DNA from: Roseovarius arcticus
GTDB lineage: Bacteria; Pseudomonadota; Alphaproteobacteria; Rhodobacterales; Rhodobacteraceae
Reading direction: 5' to 3'
DNA: 64,000 nt
Assembly (NCBI RefSeq): GCF_006125015.1
Contig: NZ_SZZN01000001.1
Location: 682,001-746,000 of the forward strand
Shown here piece by piece: positions 1-9,041 of the stretch (positions within the stretch are counted from its first letter, which is position 1; the number at the start of each line of letters is the position of its first letter). A program made the position numbers and the translations under genes. The notes beneath the pieces are model-generated. The model was not told the origin of the DNA. It made no database searches and saw only the letters and a program-made list of their open reading frames with translations.

Positions 1-263
1 GAACGGAACATATCCGGCAGCGACTCCGCTTTACGTGGTGCTTTGTAGAAGGCAAGCTCGGGGGTTGCCTTGAGGAACATGAGCCGTGCTATGAACAGAT
101 CTGAATGGCCCAGTTCTTCGGTCATCTCCTCGCGCATCTGCGCGGCGAGCTTTGTCAGGCCCCAGTCTTCCAGAACATGCGAATGAAGTTGATACTGATG
201 GGCGGCGGTCATTTCCATTTTGACGGCCTGGTTCAGAAACTCGATCAGTTTAGAATTTGACAT
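1..263 (-). CDS. bfr: Bacterioferritin-like ferritin, partial
   Basis: Partial gene: 87 codons from the N-terminus are visible and the gene runs off the left edge. The protein begins MSNSKLIEFLNQAVKMEMTA and aligns by eye to bacterioferritin, a four-helix iron-storage protein. Ferroxidase ligands are recognisable as E17, E50 and H53 (E18, E51, H54 in E. coli Bfr). The residue between E50 and H53 that should be the heme-ligating Met52 is Leu51, and the loop after the second helix (about residues 68-83) diverges from classical Bfr. It may be a heme-free bacterioferritin-like paralog. No anaerobox is seen in the 240 bp upstream. Confidence 0.75.
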   Translation of the reverse strand, partial: MSNSKLIEFLNQAVKMEMTAAHQYQLHSHVLEDWGLTKLAAQMREEMTEELGHSDLFIARLMFLKATPELAFYKAPRKAESLPDMFR

Positions 264-501
264 TTTAACACTCCTTTTATGCTGTATTTCGTTAATTGCG
301 TAGGTTTGGAATATCTCACCCATTGCGAGTCCCCGGCGGGTGTTTCTGTCTTGGTGCAAGCGTTTGTTATGTGGTGAGATGTGCCAACAGATCGGATAGA
401 TGATCCATCGGGCACCGTTTGCGTTCATGGGCGAGGCATGAATGGGGCCCGTGGCGCCCTTCCCGCGGGGCGTTGCACGACAGGCTCAATAAGCAAGCCG
501 T

Positions 502-945
502 TCAGAAGCTGAGAACTCTGGTATCCGCCGCCATCAGCCGCTGGGCCATCTCTGCCGGATCGGCAACGCCAACACCATCGAGCAGCGCGGTCGAGTCCAG
601 TGATTTGCCGGGCAAGTAGATCGCGCAAACCTCAGTCGTCGCGCCGGTTTTTTCACGGATCATCTGCATCAGGCCCTGCGGACTCATGTCCTTGGGCGGC
701 TGCCCGGCGGTCGCGCTTGCGGGGGCATCCTTCAGCGCCAGATCACCGGCAGGACCACACAGCATGATATGCGCCTTCGCGCCCTGTTGCGCGGCCTGCA
801 TAGTCAGCACCATCGCCATCAGCTGTGTCTGCGGCTCGGCCGAAGTGACGACAGTCACCAGATTTTGGACCGGCTCTGCCATCGCAGCGTCCGAGGCCAG
901 AAGTGTCGAGGTGGCTACACCGGCTGCAAGAAGTGTCTTTTTCAT
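502..945 (-). CDS. Periplasmic DsrE-like protein
   Basis: 147 residues with a clear Sec signal peptide (MKKTLLAAGVATSTLLASDAAMA, cleavage after about residue 23). The body resembles the DsrE/DsrF-like fold: a central VVTSAEP...LTMQAAQQGAKAHIMLCGPAGDLAL stretch with a cysteine in the strand-turn position, and a second cysteine near residue 107. Family members bind or relay sulfur, but the substrate here is unknown. It follows a second exported DsrE-like gene in the same direction, 63 bp away, so the two probably form a transcription unit near the cyd genes. The role is an inference. Confidence 0.6.
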   Translation of the reverse strand: MKKTLLAAGVATSTLLASDAAMAEPVQNLVTVVTSAEPQTQLMAMVLTMQAAQQGAKAHIMLCGPAGDLALKDAPASATAGQPPKDMSPQGLMQMIREKTGATTEVCAIYLPGKSLDSTALLDGVGVADPAEMAQRLMAADTRVLSF

Positions 946-1008
946 CTGTTTGATCCTTTTCCCATCTTCAGATTTTCATTCATGGAGGCGCCGCGATAGG
1001 GCGGGCGA

Positions 1009-1425
1009 TCACCAAGTGAGCGTCACAACATCGTCCTGAAATAGCTGCGCGCCAGTGCGGTCGGGGTTGCCCACTTCGAGGCCCGGCAGCAGATCACCTT
1101 GGACGACATTGTATTGCTTCATGCACATTGGGCACACGAGGATGGTCGCGCCGCCGTCGAGCAGTTTTTGCAGCGTTGCTTGCTGATCGCCGAATTGTTC
1201 CGCATTTGCCTGGGCCGCTGCCATAACACCACGGTCATTCAGAAACACAGTCAGCGGATGGCCGCGCTCCAACTGGTTGCCGCCAAATGCCAGCGCCATA
1301 TTCACACGGTGGCCGTCATCCGAGGTGAGGTTGATGAACAGCGGATCGTCATCACCAGCAAAAACGGCACCGGTGCAAAGAAGGGCTATTGCGGCAGCTG
1401 CCGCGACAGTTTTCAATTTGAACAT
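1009..1425 (-). CDS. Periplasmic DsrE family protein with CPMC motif
   Basis: 138 residues with a signal peptide ending about residue 23 (VFAGDDDP). The mature part fits a DsrE-like protein: an LTSDDGHRVNMALAFG opening, then VFLNDRGVMAAAQ, and a CPMC motif near residues 98-101 within ILVCPMCMKQ. That cysteine pair is the likely sulfur or thiol redox site. It lies between cydX and the other DsrE-like gene on the same strand, so it may be read through from the cyd operon. The association with a quinol oxidase suggests sulfur or redox stress handling, which is not demonstrated. Confidence 0.65.
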   Translation of the reverse strand: MFKLKTVAAAAAIALLCTGAVFAGDDDPLFINLTSDDGHRVNMALAFGGNQLERGHPLTVFLNDRGVMAAAQANAEQFGDQQATLQKLLDGGATILVCPMCMKQYNVVQGDLLPGLEVGNPDRTGAQLFQDDVVTLTW

Positions 1426-1466
1426 TGGTTATCTCCGTTTAGTTGAGGTTGCAGATAAAAAGGATG

Positions 1467-1616
1467 TTAGGTTGTGACGCCTTTCGGGGAGTCATCCACG
1501 CCAGGATCGTCCTTTTCCCACAGCGCGCGGTCGCCTTGCATTTCAAGCCACATCGCGTTGACCACGGCAAAAACGGCGGCAAGCGGCAGGCCGAGCATCC
1601 AAGCAAAATACCACAT
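1467..1616 (-). CDS. cydX: Cytochrome bd accessory subunit CydX
   Basis: A 49-residue gene found by reading downstream of cydB: it starts MWYFAWMLGLPLAAVFAVVN, one hydrophobic helix, followed by an acidic tail (MQGDRALWEKDDPGVDDSP). The N-terminal MWYFAW pattern and position right after cydB are hallmarks of CydX/CbdX, the small subunit that stabilises the heme site of cytochrome bd. The start codon lies 15 bp after the cydB stop, with a purine-rich AAAGGAA just upstream. It completes a five-gene cydDCABX order. Confidence 0.9.
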   Translation of the reverse strand: MWYFAWMLGLPLAAVFAVVNAMWLEMQGDRALWEKDDPGVDDSPKGVTT

Positions 1617-1631
1617 GTTAGGTTCCTTTCT

Positions 1632-2792
1632 TTAGTAGGCGGAGCTGGAGTCAGTCACATCCGCTTCGGTGACCTTGCCCCAGAGCACTTTGTAGACCCA
1701 TGCCGTATAGGCGAGGATGATCGGCATGAAGATTGCTGTGGCGACCAGCATTACAAACAGGGTCTGGTGCGAGGACGAGGCGTCCCAAACTGTCAGCGAC
1801 GAGCGCGGATCGAGCGATGAGGGCAGGATGAACGGAAACATCGTCAACCCAACCGAGGAGATAGAGCCGAAAATTCCCACCTTTGACCAGAGCAGTGTCG
1901 TACCTTCACGTCCGGCGCGCAGGCCGACCACGGCCATCACCATACCGAGGAGTCCCAGTGCAGGTGCCAGCGTGATCCACGGACGTGCCGCATAGGCGGA
2001 AAGCCAGCTTTCGGTGCGCACCACCTCTGAATAAAGCGGGTTTGACGGCCCGTTTGCCACGGCTTCTGTTGTCAGGGCATAGCCTTCAATCCCGACGGCG
2101 AGCCAGAGGCCGGCCAACACATATCCGGCGATAGTCAAAAGACCGGACCACGTACCGATAGCGCGTGCTCGTGACGCTACCGGGCCTTCGGCCTTGAGTG
2201 ATAGCCAGGCGGCACCGTGCGTGGTGAGCATGGACAGAGACACCAAGCCCGCCAATAGAGCAAAGGGGTTCAAAAGGCCTGCGAACTTGGCATAGAACGC
2301 ACCCTCATAGCGGGCGAAAAGGTCAGGTGTCAGCTCAAAGGGTACCCCCTGTAACACGTTGCCCACCGCGACACCAAAGATCAGCGCAGGCACCGCTCCT
2401 CCGGCGAAAAGCGCCCAATCCCATGTGCTGCGCCAGCGCTCGTCCTCGCGTTTGGAGCGGTATTTAAACGCCACGGGGCGAATGATAAGAGCGGCAAGGA
2501 TGACAAACATCGCAAGGTAAAAGCCGGAAAAACTAACCGCGTAGAGCGGTGGCCAGGCGGCAAAGATCGCGCCGCCGCCGAGGATGAACCAGACTTGATT
2601 ACCTTCCCAGACCGGACCAATCGTGTTGATCACGATGCGGCGTTCAACATCTGTTTTTGCTACGAAGGGCAGCAGAACGCCAACGCCCATATCGAACCCG
2701 TCAGTGAGCGCGAAGCCAATCAGCAGCACACCCAGCAACAGCCACCAGGTCACACGCAGCACATCGTAGGAGATCAGTTCATAGAGGATCAT
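1632..2792 (-). CDS. cydB: Cytochrome bd quinol oxidase subunit II
   Basis: 386 residues, the normal length for CydB, with about eight to nine hydrophobic helices. The N-terminus [20 protein letters not shown] and the conserved [16 protein letters not shown] segment are typical, as are the [20 protein letters not shown] and [10 protein letters not shown] stretches. It pairs with CydA to form the high-affinity quinol:O2 oxidoreductase of the inner membrane. The start overlaps the cydA stop by 4 bp (ATGA), so translation is coupled. Likely function is microaerobic respiration and protection against NO or H2O2, by family. Confidence 0.96.
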   Translation of the reverse strand: MILYELISYDVLRVTWWLLLGVLLIGFALTDGFDMGVGVLLPFVAKTDVERRIVINTIGPVWEGNQVWFILGGGAIFAAWPPLYAVSFSGFYLAMFVILAALIIRPVAFKYRSKREDERWRSTWDWALFAGGAVPALIFGVAVGNVLQGVPFELTPDLFARYEGAFYAKFAGLLNPFALLAGLVSLSMLTTHGAAWLSLKAEGPVASRARAIGTWSGLLTIAGYVLAGLWLAVGIEGYALTTEAVANGPSNPLYSEVVRTESWLSAYAARPWITLAPALGLLGMVMAVVGLRAGREGTTLLWSKVGIFGSISSVGLTMFPFILPSSLDPRSSLTVWDASSSHQTLFVMLVATAIFMPIILAYTAWVYKVLWGKVTEADVTDSSSAY

Positions 2793-4411
2793 GGCAATTG
2801 CTCCGCTGGTGTTTTGGGAAAAGGGCCTTTGCCGTCATTCGTGCGCAGTCGGTATTCGTGGCGCGCGGTCCATATCTCGCTCTCTTCGACATCTTCGACC
2901 GGCCCGCGGCGGATGTATTTCAGCATCAAACCCATCTCGACAATGAACAGGATCGTGTAGAAGATCATAAAGCCTGCGAGTGTCAGCAACAGATCGGCGA
3001 CCGACAGATGGCTAACCGACAATGCCGTTGGCAGCACCCCGTCCACCGTCCACGGCTGGCGACCATATTCCGCCACGATCCAGCCCAGCTCGGCCGCGAT
3101 CCATGGTGTCGGAATGATCACCACAGCGCCCCAGAGCGCCCAACGCGGATAGACTTGGCCACGAAAACTGGAGCGCCAGAAGAAGTAGGCCATTACTGCA
3201 ATGAAACTGAAGCCAAGAGCGACCATGATCCGGAAAGACCAGAAAAGCGGCCATACGTTCGGTATCGTATCGTTAGCAGCTTGATCAATCTGCCCTTCTG
3301 TAGCCTGACGAGGGTCGTCCAGATAGCGTTTGAGGAGGTAGGCATAGCCAAGATTGCCACCATGCTCCTCGAAGGTTTGGCGTACGGAAGCCGACGTCTG
3401 GTCTCGTTCATCACGGATTTGCATCAGCGCGTCATACGCAATGATACCGGACCGGATGCGATCTTTGGATTCTGCAACCAACTCGTCGATGCCAGGAATG
3501 ACCTCGGTCAACGACCGCGTCCCTATCAGGCCCATTACCCAGGGAATCTTGATCGCATAATGCGTCTCGCGCGCTTCCTGATCGGGAAAACCGATAAGAT
3601 TAAAGGGCGCGGGGGCGGGTTCTGTCTCCCACATGCCCTCTATGGCGGCCATCTTCATTTTTTGGTTATGTGAAACGTCATAGCCGGATTGGTCACCCAA
3701 AAGGACAACGGACAGAGCGGACGCAAGACCGAAGGACGCCGCTACTGTAATCGAACGGCGGGCCAATTCAATGTGACGCCCCTTCAGCATGTACCACGCG
3801 GAAACGCCCAACACGAAAACTGCTGCCGTGACATAGCCCGCCGAAACGGTATGCACGAATTTAGCCTGCGCGACCGAGTTGAACATCACCTCGAAAAAGC
3901 TGGTCATCTCCATTCGCATCGTCTCTGGGTTGAACTCGGCACCCACCGGATTCTGCATCCAGCCGTTGGCGATCAGGATCCAGAGCGCAGAAAAGTTCGA
4001 CCCGATCGCCACCAGCCACGCCACGGTCAGATGTCCGACCTTGCTTAGCTTGTCCCAGCCGAAAAAGAACAGCCCCACGAATGTTGCCTCAAGGAAGAAG
4101 GCCATCAGACCTTCCAGCGCCAGAGGTGCGCCGAAAATATCCCCGACGTAGTGACTGAAGTAGGACCAGTTCATGCCGAACTGAAATTCCATGGTGATGC
4201 CGGTGGCTACGCCAAGCGCGAAATTGATGCCAAACAGCATGCCCCAGAACTTGGTCATCTGCCGCCAGATCGGGCGACCCGTCATGACATAGACCGTCTC
4301 CATGATCGCGACGATCACCGACAAACCCAAGGTCAGCGGCACGAAGAGGAAATGATACATTACTGTCGCCGCAAATTGCAGGCGCGACAGCTCGACAATG
4401 TCGAGATCCAT
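2789..4411 (-). CDS. cydA: Cytochrome bd quinol oxidase subunit I
   Basis: 540 residues, the heme-bearing subunit. H20 (in [12 protein letters not shown]) matches the conserved first-helix heme ligand, and the [10 protein letters not shown] histidine near residue 187 matches the b558 ligand. The [20 protein letters not shown] and [15 protein letters not shown] segments are typical. The quinol-binding loop is of the long type, judging from total length and the insert around residues 310-380. It follows cydC after a 114 bp gap in which I find no TTGAY-N4-RTCAA box. It catalyses quinol oxidation with reduction of O2 to water. Confidence 0.96.
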   Translation of the reverse strand: MDLDIVELSRLQFAATVMYHFLFVPLTLGLSVIVAIMETVYVMTGRPIWRQMTKFWGMLFGINFALGVATGITMEFQFGMNWSYFSHYVGDIFGAPLALEGLMAFFLEATFVGLFFFGWDKLSKVGHLTVAWLVAIGSNFSALWILIANGWMQNPVGAEFNPETMRMEMTSFFEVMFNSVAQAKFVHTVSAGYVTAAVFVLGVSAWYMLKGRHIELARRSITVAASFGLASALSVVLLGDQSGYDVSHNQKMKMAAIEGMWETEPAPAPFNLIGFPDQEARETHYAIKIPWVMGLIGTRSLTEVIPGIDELVAESKDRIRSGIIAYDALMQIRDERDQTSASVRQTFEEHGGNLGYAYLLKRYLDDPRQATEGQIDQAANDTIPNVWPLFWSFRIMVALGFSFIAVMAYFFWRSSFRGQVYPRWALWGAVVIIPTPWIAAELGWIVAEYGRQPWTVDGVLPTALSVSHLSVADLLLTLAGFMIFYTILFIVEMGLMLKYIRRGPVEDVEESEIWTARHEYRLRTNDGKGPFPKTPAEQLP

Positions 4412-4525
4412 TTTTGGTTCTCCTTATTCGCGAGGCAAAGTGGCGCTATGGAAATTCCGACCCCAGTGCCGACACTCAATTATCTTAAGGATATATGGGT
4501 ATGCCAATTCCGGTCGGTGACATTG

Positions 4526-6130
4526 TCATAGATCAATTGAGAATCGTCTATCGAACACCGAATGATCCGCGCCGCGATGAAGGACCGCCAGAATCGCCGC
4601 TTCTGGCAGAGCCGCTTGAATGCCCGACAGAACACGGGACGCCGTTTCCGGATCCAGCCCTTCGGTCGGCTCATCCAGTAGTAAAAGCTGGGGTGATTTC
4701 AGGATTGCCCGCGCCAGTGTCAGTCGCCGCGCTTGTCCCCCCGAGAGGCCCGCACCTGCCTCTGCCAACATAGCGTCCAATCCGCCGCGCTCCCGGATTA
4801 CATCGTCCAGCGCTACCGCAGTCAAAGCGCGCCACATCTCGTCATCGCGCGCATCTGTCGCAAGGTACAAGTTCTCACGGACGGTGCCGGCGATCAACGC
4901 ACTGCGTTGCGGCACCATTGCAACGACGTCGCGCAGTGCCGCCTCGGGCCAATCCCTGGGATGCCGCCCAAGGATGGCTATTCCGTTACTCTCGGCAAGC
5001 CCGGCAATCTGCATGAGCAAACTTGTCTTGCCGCAGCCACTTGGCCCGGTCAGGGCAATGGCATCTCGGGCATCAAGGTCAAGGCTCAGATTCGACTTGC
5101 GAATTGAAAGGATCGGCACGTTCTTCAAATCCATCGCAGTCCTTTCGGATATATCGGGCTGGGTCTTTGCCTCCCCACCGATCCGTCGGGCGGCACCGAC
5201 CATCCTGCCGTAATCTGAAAAACCACGTCTCAACTGCAGCAGCGTTTCTGCCAGCGCCAAGGCAACAAAGACGCTGATGGCACCGACTGCCGGACCTACA
5301 AGTCCGCGTGCAACCATCCACTCGCCGGTCAAAAGCGCAAGTCCGGTAACCGCAGCGAACAGCGCCGACAGCGCAGCCCCGGCATTACGGTCTGCCAGAT
5401 CCAGCGCCCGCGCGGCCGTGCGGGTGTCCGAGTTCAGATCCATCAGCGCCGCTTCGCGCTTGCCAAGTCTTGCATCGAGGATAAGCGATTGGCGGTTCCG
5501 GATCATATCGATCACCCCGCGCCGCAGCTTCTGATCCTGCGCCTCGACCGCATCCGAGGGTTGGATGCTACGCCGCGCGAGACGCCAGAAAATTAGCGCT
5601 GCCAAGGGAATATAACCGCCCAAAACGGCCCACGCGACTGGCCAGCCAGCCAGCCACCCCAGCGCAAGAAACACCAGTGCGTGGGTGGCGAGCGCCGCCA
5701 GCCCCGGCAGCAACAGCCGCAGAACAACACCGTCAAGCGCATCTACGTCGGATACGATCCGCGTCAGCACCGCCTCGCTGCGCAGGCTGGCCAGATCACG
5801 GTCGCCCAGCCGCGCCTGCCGCCTCAGCAGCGTCACCCGAAGCGCCGCCAGCGCCCGCAGAGTCGCGTCATGAGTCAAGATTCGTTCCCCGTACCGCGCG
5901 GCTGTGCGGCCAAGTGCCAGAAACCGCACCCCGGCAGACGGGCGAAACACATCGAAGGCGATCCCAATCCCAGCGATCCCAGCGATCCCCGTAGCGGTTA
6001 TGAACCAGCCGGAAAGACCTAGCAGCGCCGTCCCCATCAGCAGAACAATGATTGACAACGCCGCCCCCCGCACCATCGCCCAAGGAGATGCTGACACAAG
6101 CAGGCGAACGATAGGTAAAAGCGCCTTCAT
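4526..6130 (-). CDS. cydC: ABC exporter subunit CydC
   Basis: 534 residues: a six-helix exporter membrane domain (about 1-300), then an ATPase domain with Walker A GPSGCGKT near residue 360, signature LSGGQARRL and Walker B LLLLDEPTEGLDPE. With CydD it forms the heterodimeric ABC transporter needed for cytochrome bd assembly, classically linked to cysteine/glutathione export and heme handling. The start overlaps the end of cydD by 4 bp. It lies immediately upstream of cydA on the same strand, in the conserved cydDCAB order. Confidence 0.94.
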   Translation of the reverse strand: MKALLPIVRLLVSASPWAMVRGAALSIIVLLMGTALLGLSGWFITATGIAGIAGIGIAFDVFRPSAGVRFLALGRTAARYGERILTHDATLRALAALRVTLLRRQARLGDRDLASLRSEAVLTRIVSDVDALDGVVLRLLLPGLAALATHALVFLALGWLAGWPVAWAVLGGYIPLAALIFWRLARRSIQPSDAVEAQDQKLRRGVIDMIRNRQSLILDARLGKREAALMDLNSDTRTAARALDLADRNAGAALSALFAAVTGLALLTGEWMVARGLVGPAVGAISVFVALALAETLLQLRRGFSDYGRMVGAARRIGGEAKTQPDISERTAMDLKNVPILSIRKSNLSLDLDARDAIALTGPSGCGKTSLLMQIAGLAESNGIAILGRHPRDWPEAALRDVVAMVPQRSALIAGTVRENLYLATDARDDEMWRALTAVALDDVIRERGGLDAMLAEAGAGLSGGQARRLTLARAILKSPQLLLLDEPTEGLDPETASRVLSGIQAALPEAAILAVLHRGADHSVFDRRFSIDL

Positions 6131-7791
6131 GGCAGAATCTCTATAGATCGGTCCATCGCATCCGCTAGTACCGGATCGTGGGTCGCGACGATCAGACTGT
6201 GCCCACCCTCCTTCAGCCGGATTAGGGCGCGGATAACTTGTGCCGCCGTTTCGGGGTCAAGATCCGCTGTCGGCTCATCGGCAATGATCAACTCACGTCC
6301 GCTCAGGATCGCGCGAGCGACCATCAAACGCCGCGCTTCGCCGCCCGATACGCCGCCGCCAGTCTCCCCCAGTCGGGTATCAAGCCCGTTTGACAGTCGC
6401 CGCGCGACCTCGTCCGCTTCGGCCAATTTTAGGGCTGGCCAAGGGTCTGCGCCCTTCCCATCGGGGGCAAGCCAGTCGCGCAACGTCTGATCAGGGAAAT
6501 GCGGCGTTTGCGGAATCAGCGCGATACGGGCGCGCCATGCATCGGCGGTGCCTGCGTCCAACGTCTGATCGCAGACTGATATGGCCCCCCTTGCAAGCGG
6601 AACCAGCCCTGCAATTGCGGCAAGGGCGGTGCTTTTACCAGTACCGCTGGGGCCGGTCAGCGCCAGCGCCTCTCCGGCACTCAGGTGCAAATCTGGCAGT
6701 GGCACATTGCGCCCCGGTAGCGCAGCGACGGCCCCCAACAGCGACAGCGTCAGGGGACCGGGCAGTGGGGGGGCTTCATCGGCAACGCCGACAAAACCCA
6801 TCCGCTCTGCCGCGTCCAGCGCGTCCAGATCAGCAACTACCGACAGCCCCGCAGCCCGGTCATGCCAGGCGGCGGCCAAGTCGCGAAAGGGTTGAAAGAA
6901 CTCCGGCGTAATGAGCAACAAGAACAATCCCTCACCAAGCCCGAGCGGCGTGCCCCAACTCCCGAACTGGATCACTCCCAGCAGGGTGAAGCCGACAAAG
7001 ACCGCGACCATCGCAACGCCGATGGCGCTGAACAATTCAAGCACGGTGGAGGACAGGAAAGCCACACGCAATACAGCCATGGTGCGAACGCGCAGCGCTT
7101 CGGCGCGGTCTGAGAAATCTGCAGCGGCACGTTCCGTTGCCCCTAGAAGCCGGATGTCGAGCATGGCTGAGAGGCGATCCATCAGCATCGTGTTCATTGA
7201 TCCAACTTCGTCCATCTGGCGGCGCGATGCCTCTTCCGCCGCCATCCCTACAAGTGCCATGAAGACCGGAATCAGTGGCCCAACGACCAGCAGAATTAAC
7301 CCCACCACCCACGAGAACCAGAACGCCAAAGCCAACAGGACTAAAGGCAGTATCGAGACCCGGACCATCGCAACGTAATAGCGGGTGACCCAAGGCTGAA
7401 GCAGCGGCAATTTCTGCACGATCAAGGCGGCGATCTCGGCCGAACTGGTATTGGCCCGCGCACGCGCCTCGCGCCCGATCAAAGCCGCGCGTTCACGGGT
7501 GATCGTTTGGTCCGCGGCATCAAACAGCCATTTTCCGGCGCGACGGTCGAGCCCCGCACGAACGATCCCGCCTAACACAAAGATCAGGGCGGCAGGGCCA
7601 GTACGGCTAATGTCACCCGACACCCACCCCAAAATGGCCCATGCCAATGCTGCCGCCTGAACAGGCCAGATCAACCCCGCCATAACCGCAAGCGTTCCTG
7701 CGATGCGCAGAGGCCTAGACACCGGTGCAATAATGCGTGTGCTCGCCCGCTGGCGGTCGGTCGATGTTCTTTGCCGTTTTGGTCCGGTCAT
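6127..7791 (-). CDS. cydD: ABC exporter subunit CydD
   Basis: 554 residues from the chosen start MTGPKRQRTSTDR; the frame stays open for another 44 codons upstream, but that stretch has no CydD character. Membrane domain about residues 30-320, Walker A GPSGTGKS near residue 380, signature VSGGEARRL, Walker B LIIADEPTADLDPE. Partner of CydC. It is the promoter-proximal gene of the five-gene cyd operon and diverges from a LysR gene. The start codon sits at the junction of a 14-bp tandem duplication, which creates an overlapping 5-codon minicistron. Confidence 0.93.
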   Translation of the reverse strand: MTGPKRQRTSTDRQRASTRIIAPVSRPLRIAGTLAVMAGLIWPVQAAALAWAILGWVSGDISRTGPAALIFVLGGIVRAGLDRRAGKWLFDAADQTITRERAALIGREARARANTSSAEIAALIVQKLPLLQPWVTRYYVAMVRVSILPLVLLALAFWFSWVVGLILLVVGPLIPVFMALVGMAAEEASRRQMDEVGSMNTMLMDRLSAMLDIRLLGATERAAADFSDRAEALRVRTMAVLRVAFLSSTVLELFSAIGVAMVAVFVGFTLLGVIQFGSWGTPLGLGEGLFLLLITPEFFQPFRDLAAAWHDRAAGLSVVADLDALDAAERMGFVGVADEAPPLPGPLTLSLLGAVAALPGRNVPLPDLHLSAGEALALTGPSGTGKSTALAAIAGLVPLARGAISVCDQTLDAGTADAWRARIALIPQTPHFPDQTLRDWLAPDGKGADPWPALKLAEADEVARRLSNGLDTRLGETGGGVSGGEARRLMVARAILSGRELIIADEPTADLDPETAAQVIRALIRLKEGGHSLIVATHDPVLADAMDRSIEILP

Positions 7792-7804
7792 TTTGGTCCG
7801 GTCA
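7777..7804. repeat. 14-bp tandem duplication over the cydD start
   Basis: Two perfect head-to-tail copies of TTTTGGTCCGGTCA. On the minus strand each copy supplies an ATGACCGGACCAAAA start region. The upstream ATG at 7805 reads M-T-G-P-K-stop and its TGA overlaps the downstream cydD ATG at 7791 as ATGA. Because 14 is not a multiple of 3, the two starts are in different frames. Confidence 0.8.
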
Positions 7805-8030
7805 TTTCTATACTCATTTACGCATCGTTGGACCTGAACGAACCACTGGGTCGGCCCCATTGCAACCCGCCATAGTGCGGCCGCAGCCGTAAAGCGGTGA
7901 CCGGGGTGTTCAGCACTTCGCATTTATGGCTTCAATTTGTTGTCAAATCTGGACACATGGCTTCCATGGTCGTGCATTTATTGCTGGTCGCCAGTTTGAC
8001 CTCGCCATTGCTGCTTTAAGGAAGCTTCAA

Positions 8031-8936
8031 TTGAAAAAATACTCCCTGCCAGCCCTGTCACAGCTTCATACCTTCGAAGCAGTCGCCCGGCGCATGAGTT
8101 TTACCACGGCAGCGGACGAGCTTTGCTTGACCCAAAGCGCGGTGAGTCGGCAGATCAAGTCTCTGGAGACCAATCTGGGCCAGCCGCTGTTCCGGCGTCG
8201 GCACCGGGCCATTGAGTTGACCCGCGAGGGCCGCCTGCTTCTTGACGCGGTAACGCGGGGGCTGGATGAGATTTCCCAATGTATCAGCAGTTTGCGATCC
8301 GCATCCGAGGCACCGCAGATCACCGTGGCCGCCTCGGTCGCCTTTTCCTACTACTGGTTAATGCCCCGGTTAGAGCGGTTTGCCGAACGCTGCCCCGAGG
8401 TCGATCTGCGCGTCCTGGCGACGGATCAGAAGGTCGACCTGGGCCAAGGGGATGCAGATGTCGCGGTGCTATATGGCGATGGCGGCTGGGACGGGATCGA
8501 GACCCGGCGGCTGTTTGGCGAGCGAGTCTACCCTGTGTGCAGCCCCGGATATCTGCGCGCTCACCCGGAAATGCAGAGCCCGGGCGATGTTCTGGATCAG
8601 ACACTGCTGCATCTGGATGGCGGCGGCACCATCTGGGGCGCGGTGGATTGGCGCGTATGGCTGGCCCGGCAGGGCGTTACGGGGCAGCCCCTGCGCCGGG
8701 GCATTCGCCTCAACAGCTATCCGATGGTTCTGCAGGGGGCCGAGGCCGGGCGGGGCGTCGCGCTGGGCTGGAGCTATATCACCGACGCCATGCTAGCGAC
8801 CGGACGGCTGATCTGCCCTGTCGACAGGCCGATCGAGACCACCAACAGCTATTACATCGGCGCATCCCTAAAGAGGCTTTCGGACCCGGCTGTCGCGGGA
8901 TTTCTGGAGTGGATCATGGACGAATGCGCCGATTGA
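8031..8936 (+). CDS. LysR family transcriptional regulator (GcvA-like)
   Basis: 301 residues from a TTG start at 8031, preceded by AAGGAAG; an open frame extends upstream to 7926, but the homologous part begins LKKYSLPALSQLHTFEAVAR. The helix-turn-helix is in FTTAADELCLTQSAVSRQIKSLE and the C-terminal periplasmic-binding-like effector domain follows, ending at normal LysR length. The pattern is closest to GcvA-type regulators. It is divergent from cydD and co-directional with the methyltransferase and dehydrogenase genes, which it most plausibly controls. The effector is unknown, perhaps a methylated amine. Confidence 0.88.
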   Translation: MKKYSLPALSQLHTFEAVARRMSFTTAADELCLTQSAVSRQIKSLETNLGQPLFRRRHRAIELTREGRLLLDAVTRGLDEISQCISSLRSASEAPQITVAASVAFSYYWLMPRLERFAERCPEVDLRVLATDQKVDLGQGDADVAVLYGDGGWDGIETRRLFGERVYPVCSPGYLRAHPEMQSPGDVLDQTLLHLDGGGTIWGAVDWRVWLARQGVTGQPLRRGIRLNSYPMVLQGAEAGRGVALGWSYITDAMLATGRLICPVDRPIETTNSYYIGASLKRLSDPAVAGFLEWIMDECAD

Positions 8937-9041
8937 CGCGCTTTCGCATGACCTGCGGGAATGTTTTACATTCATAAAGATCGCTTGAGTAAACCGATTT
9001 TTCCAAGGCTAGTGAACCTCAGTTAACGCGCGAGGTTTCCC

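Noticed and set aside
4412..4525. FNR box before cydA
   Set aside because: TTGATCTATGACAA and neighbouring sequences have only one correct half-site.
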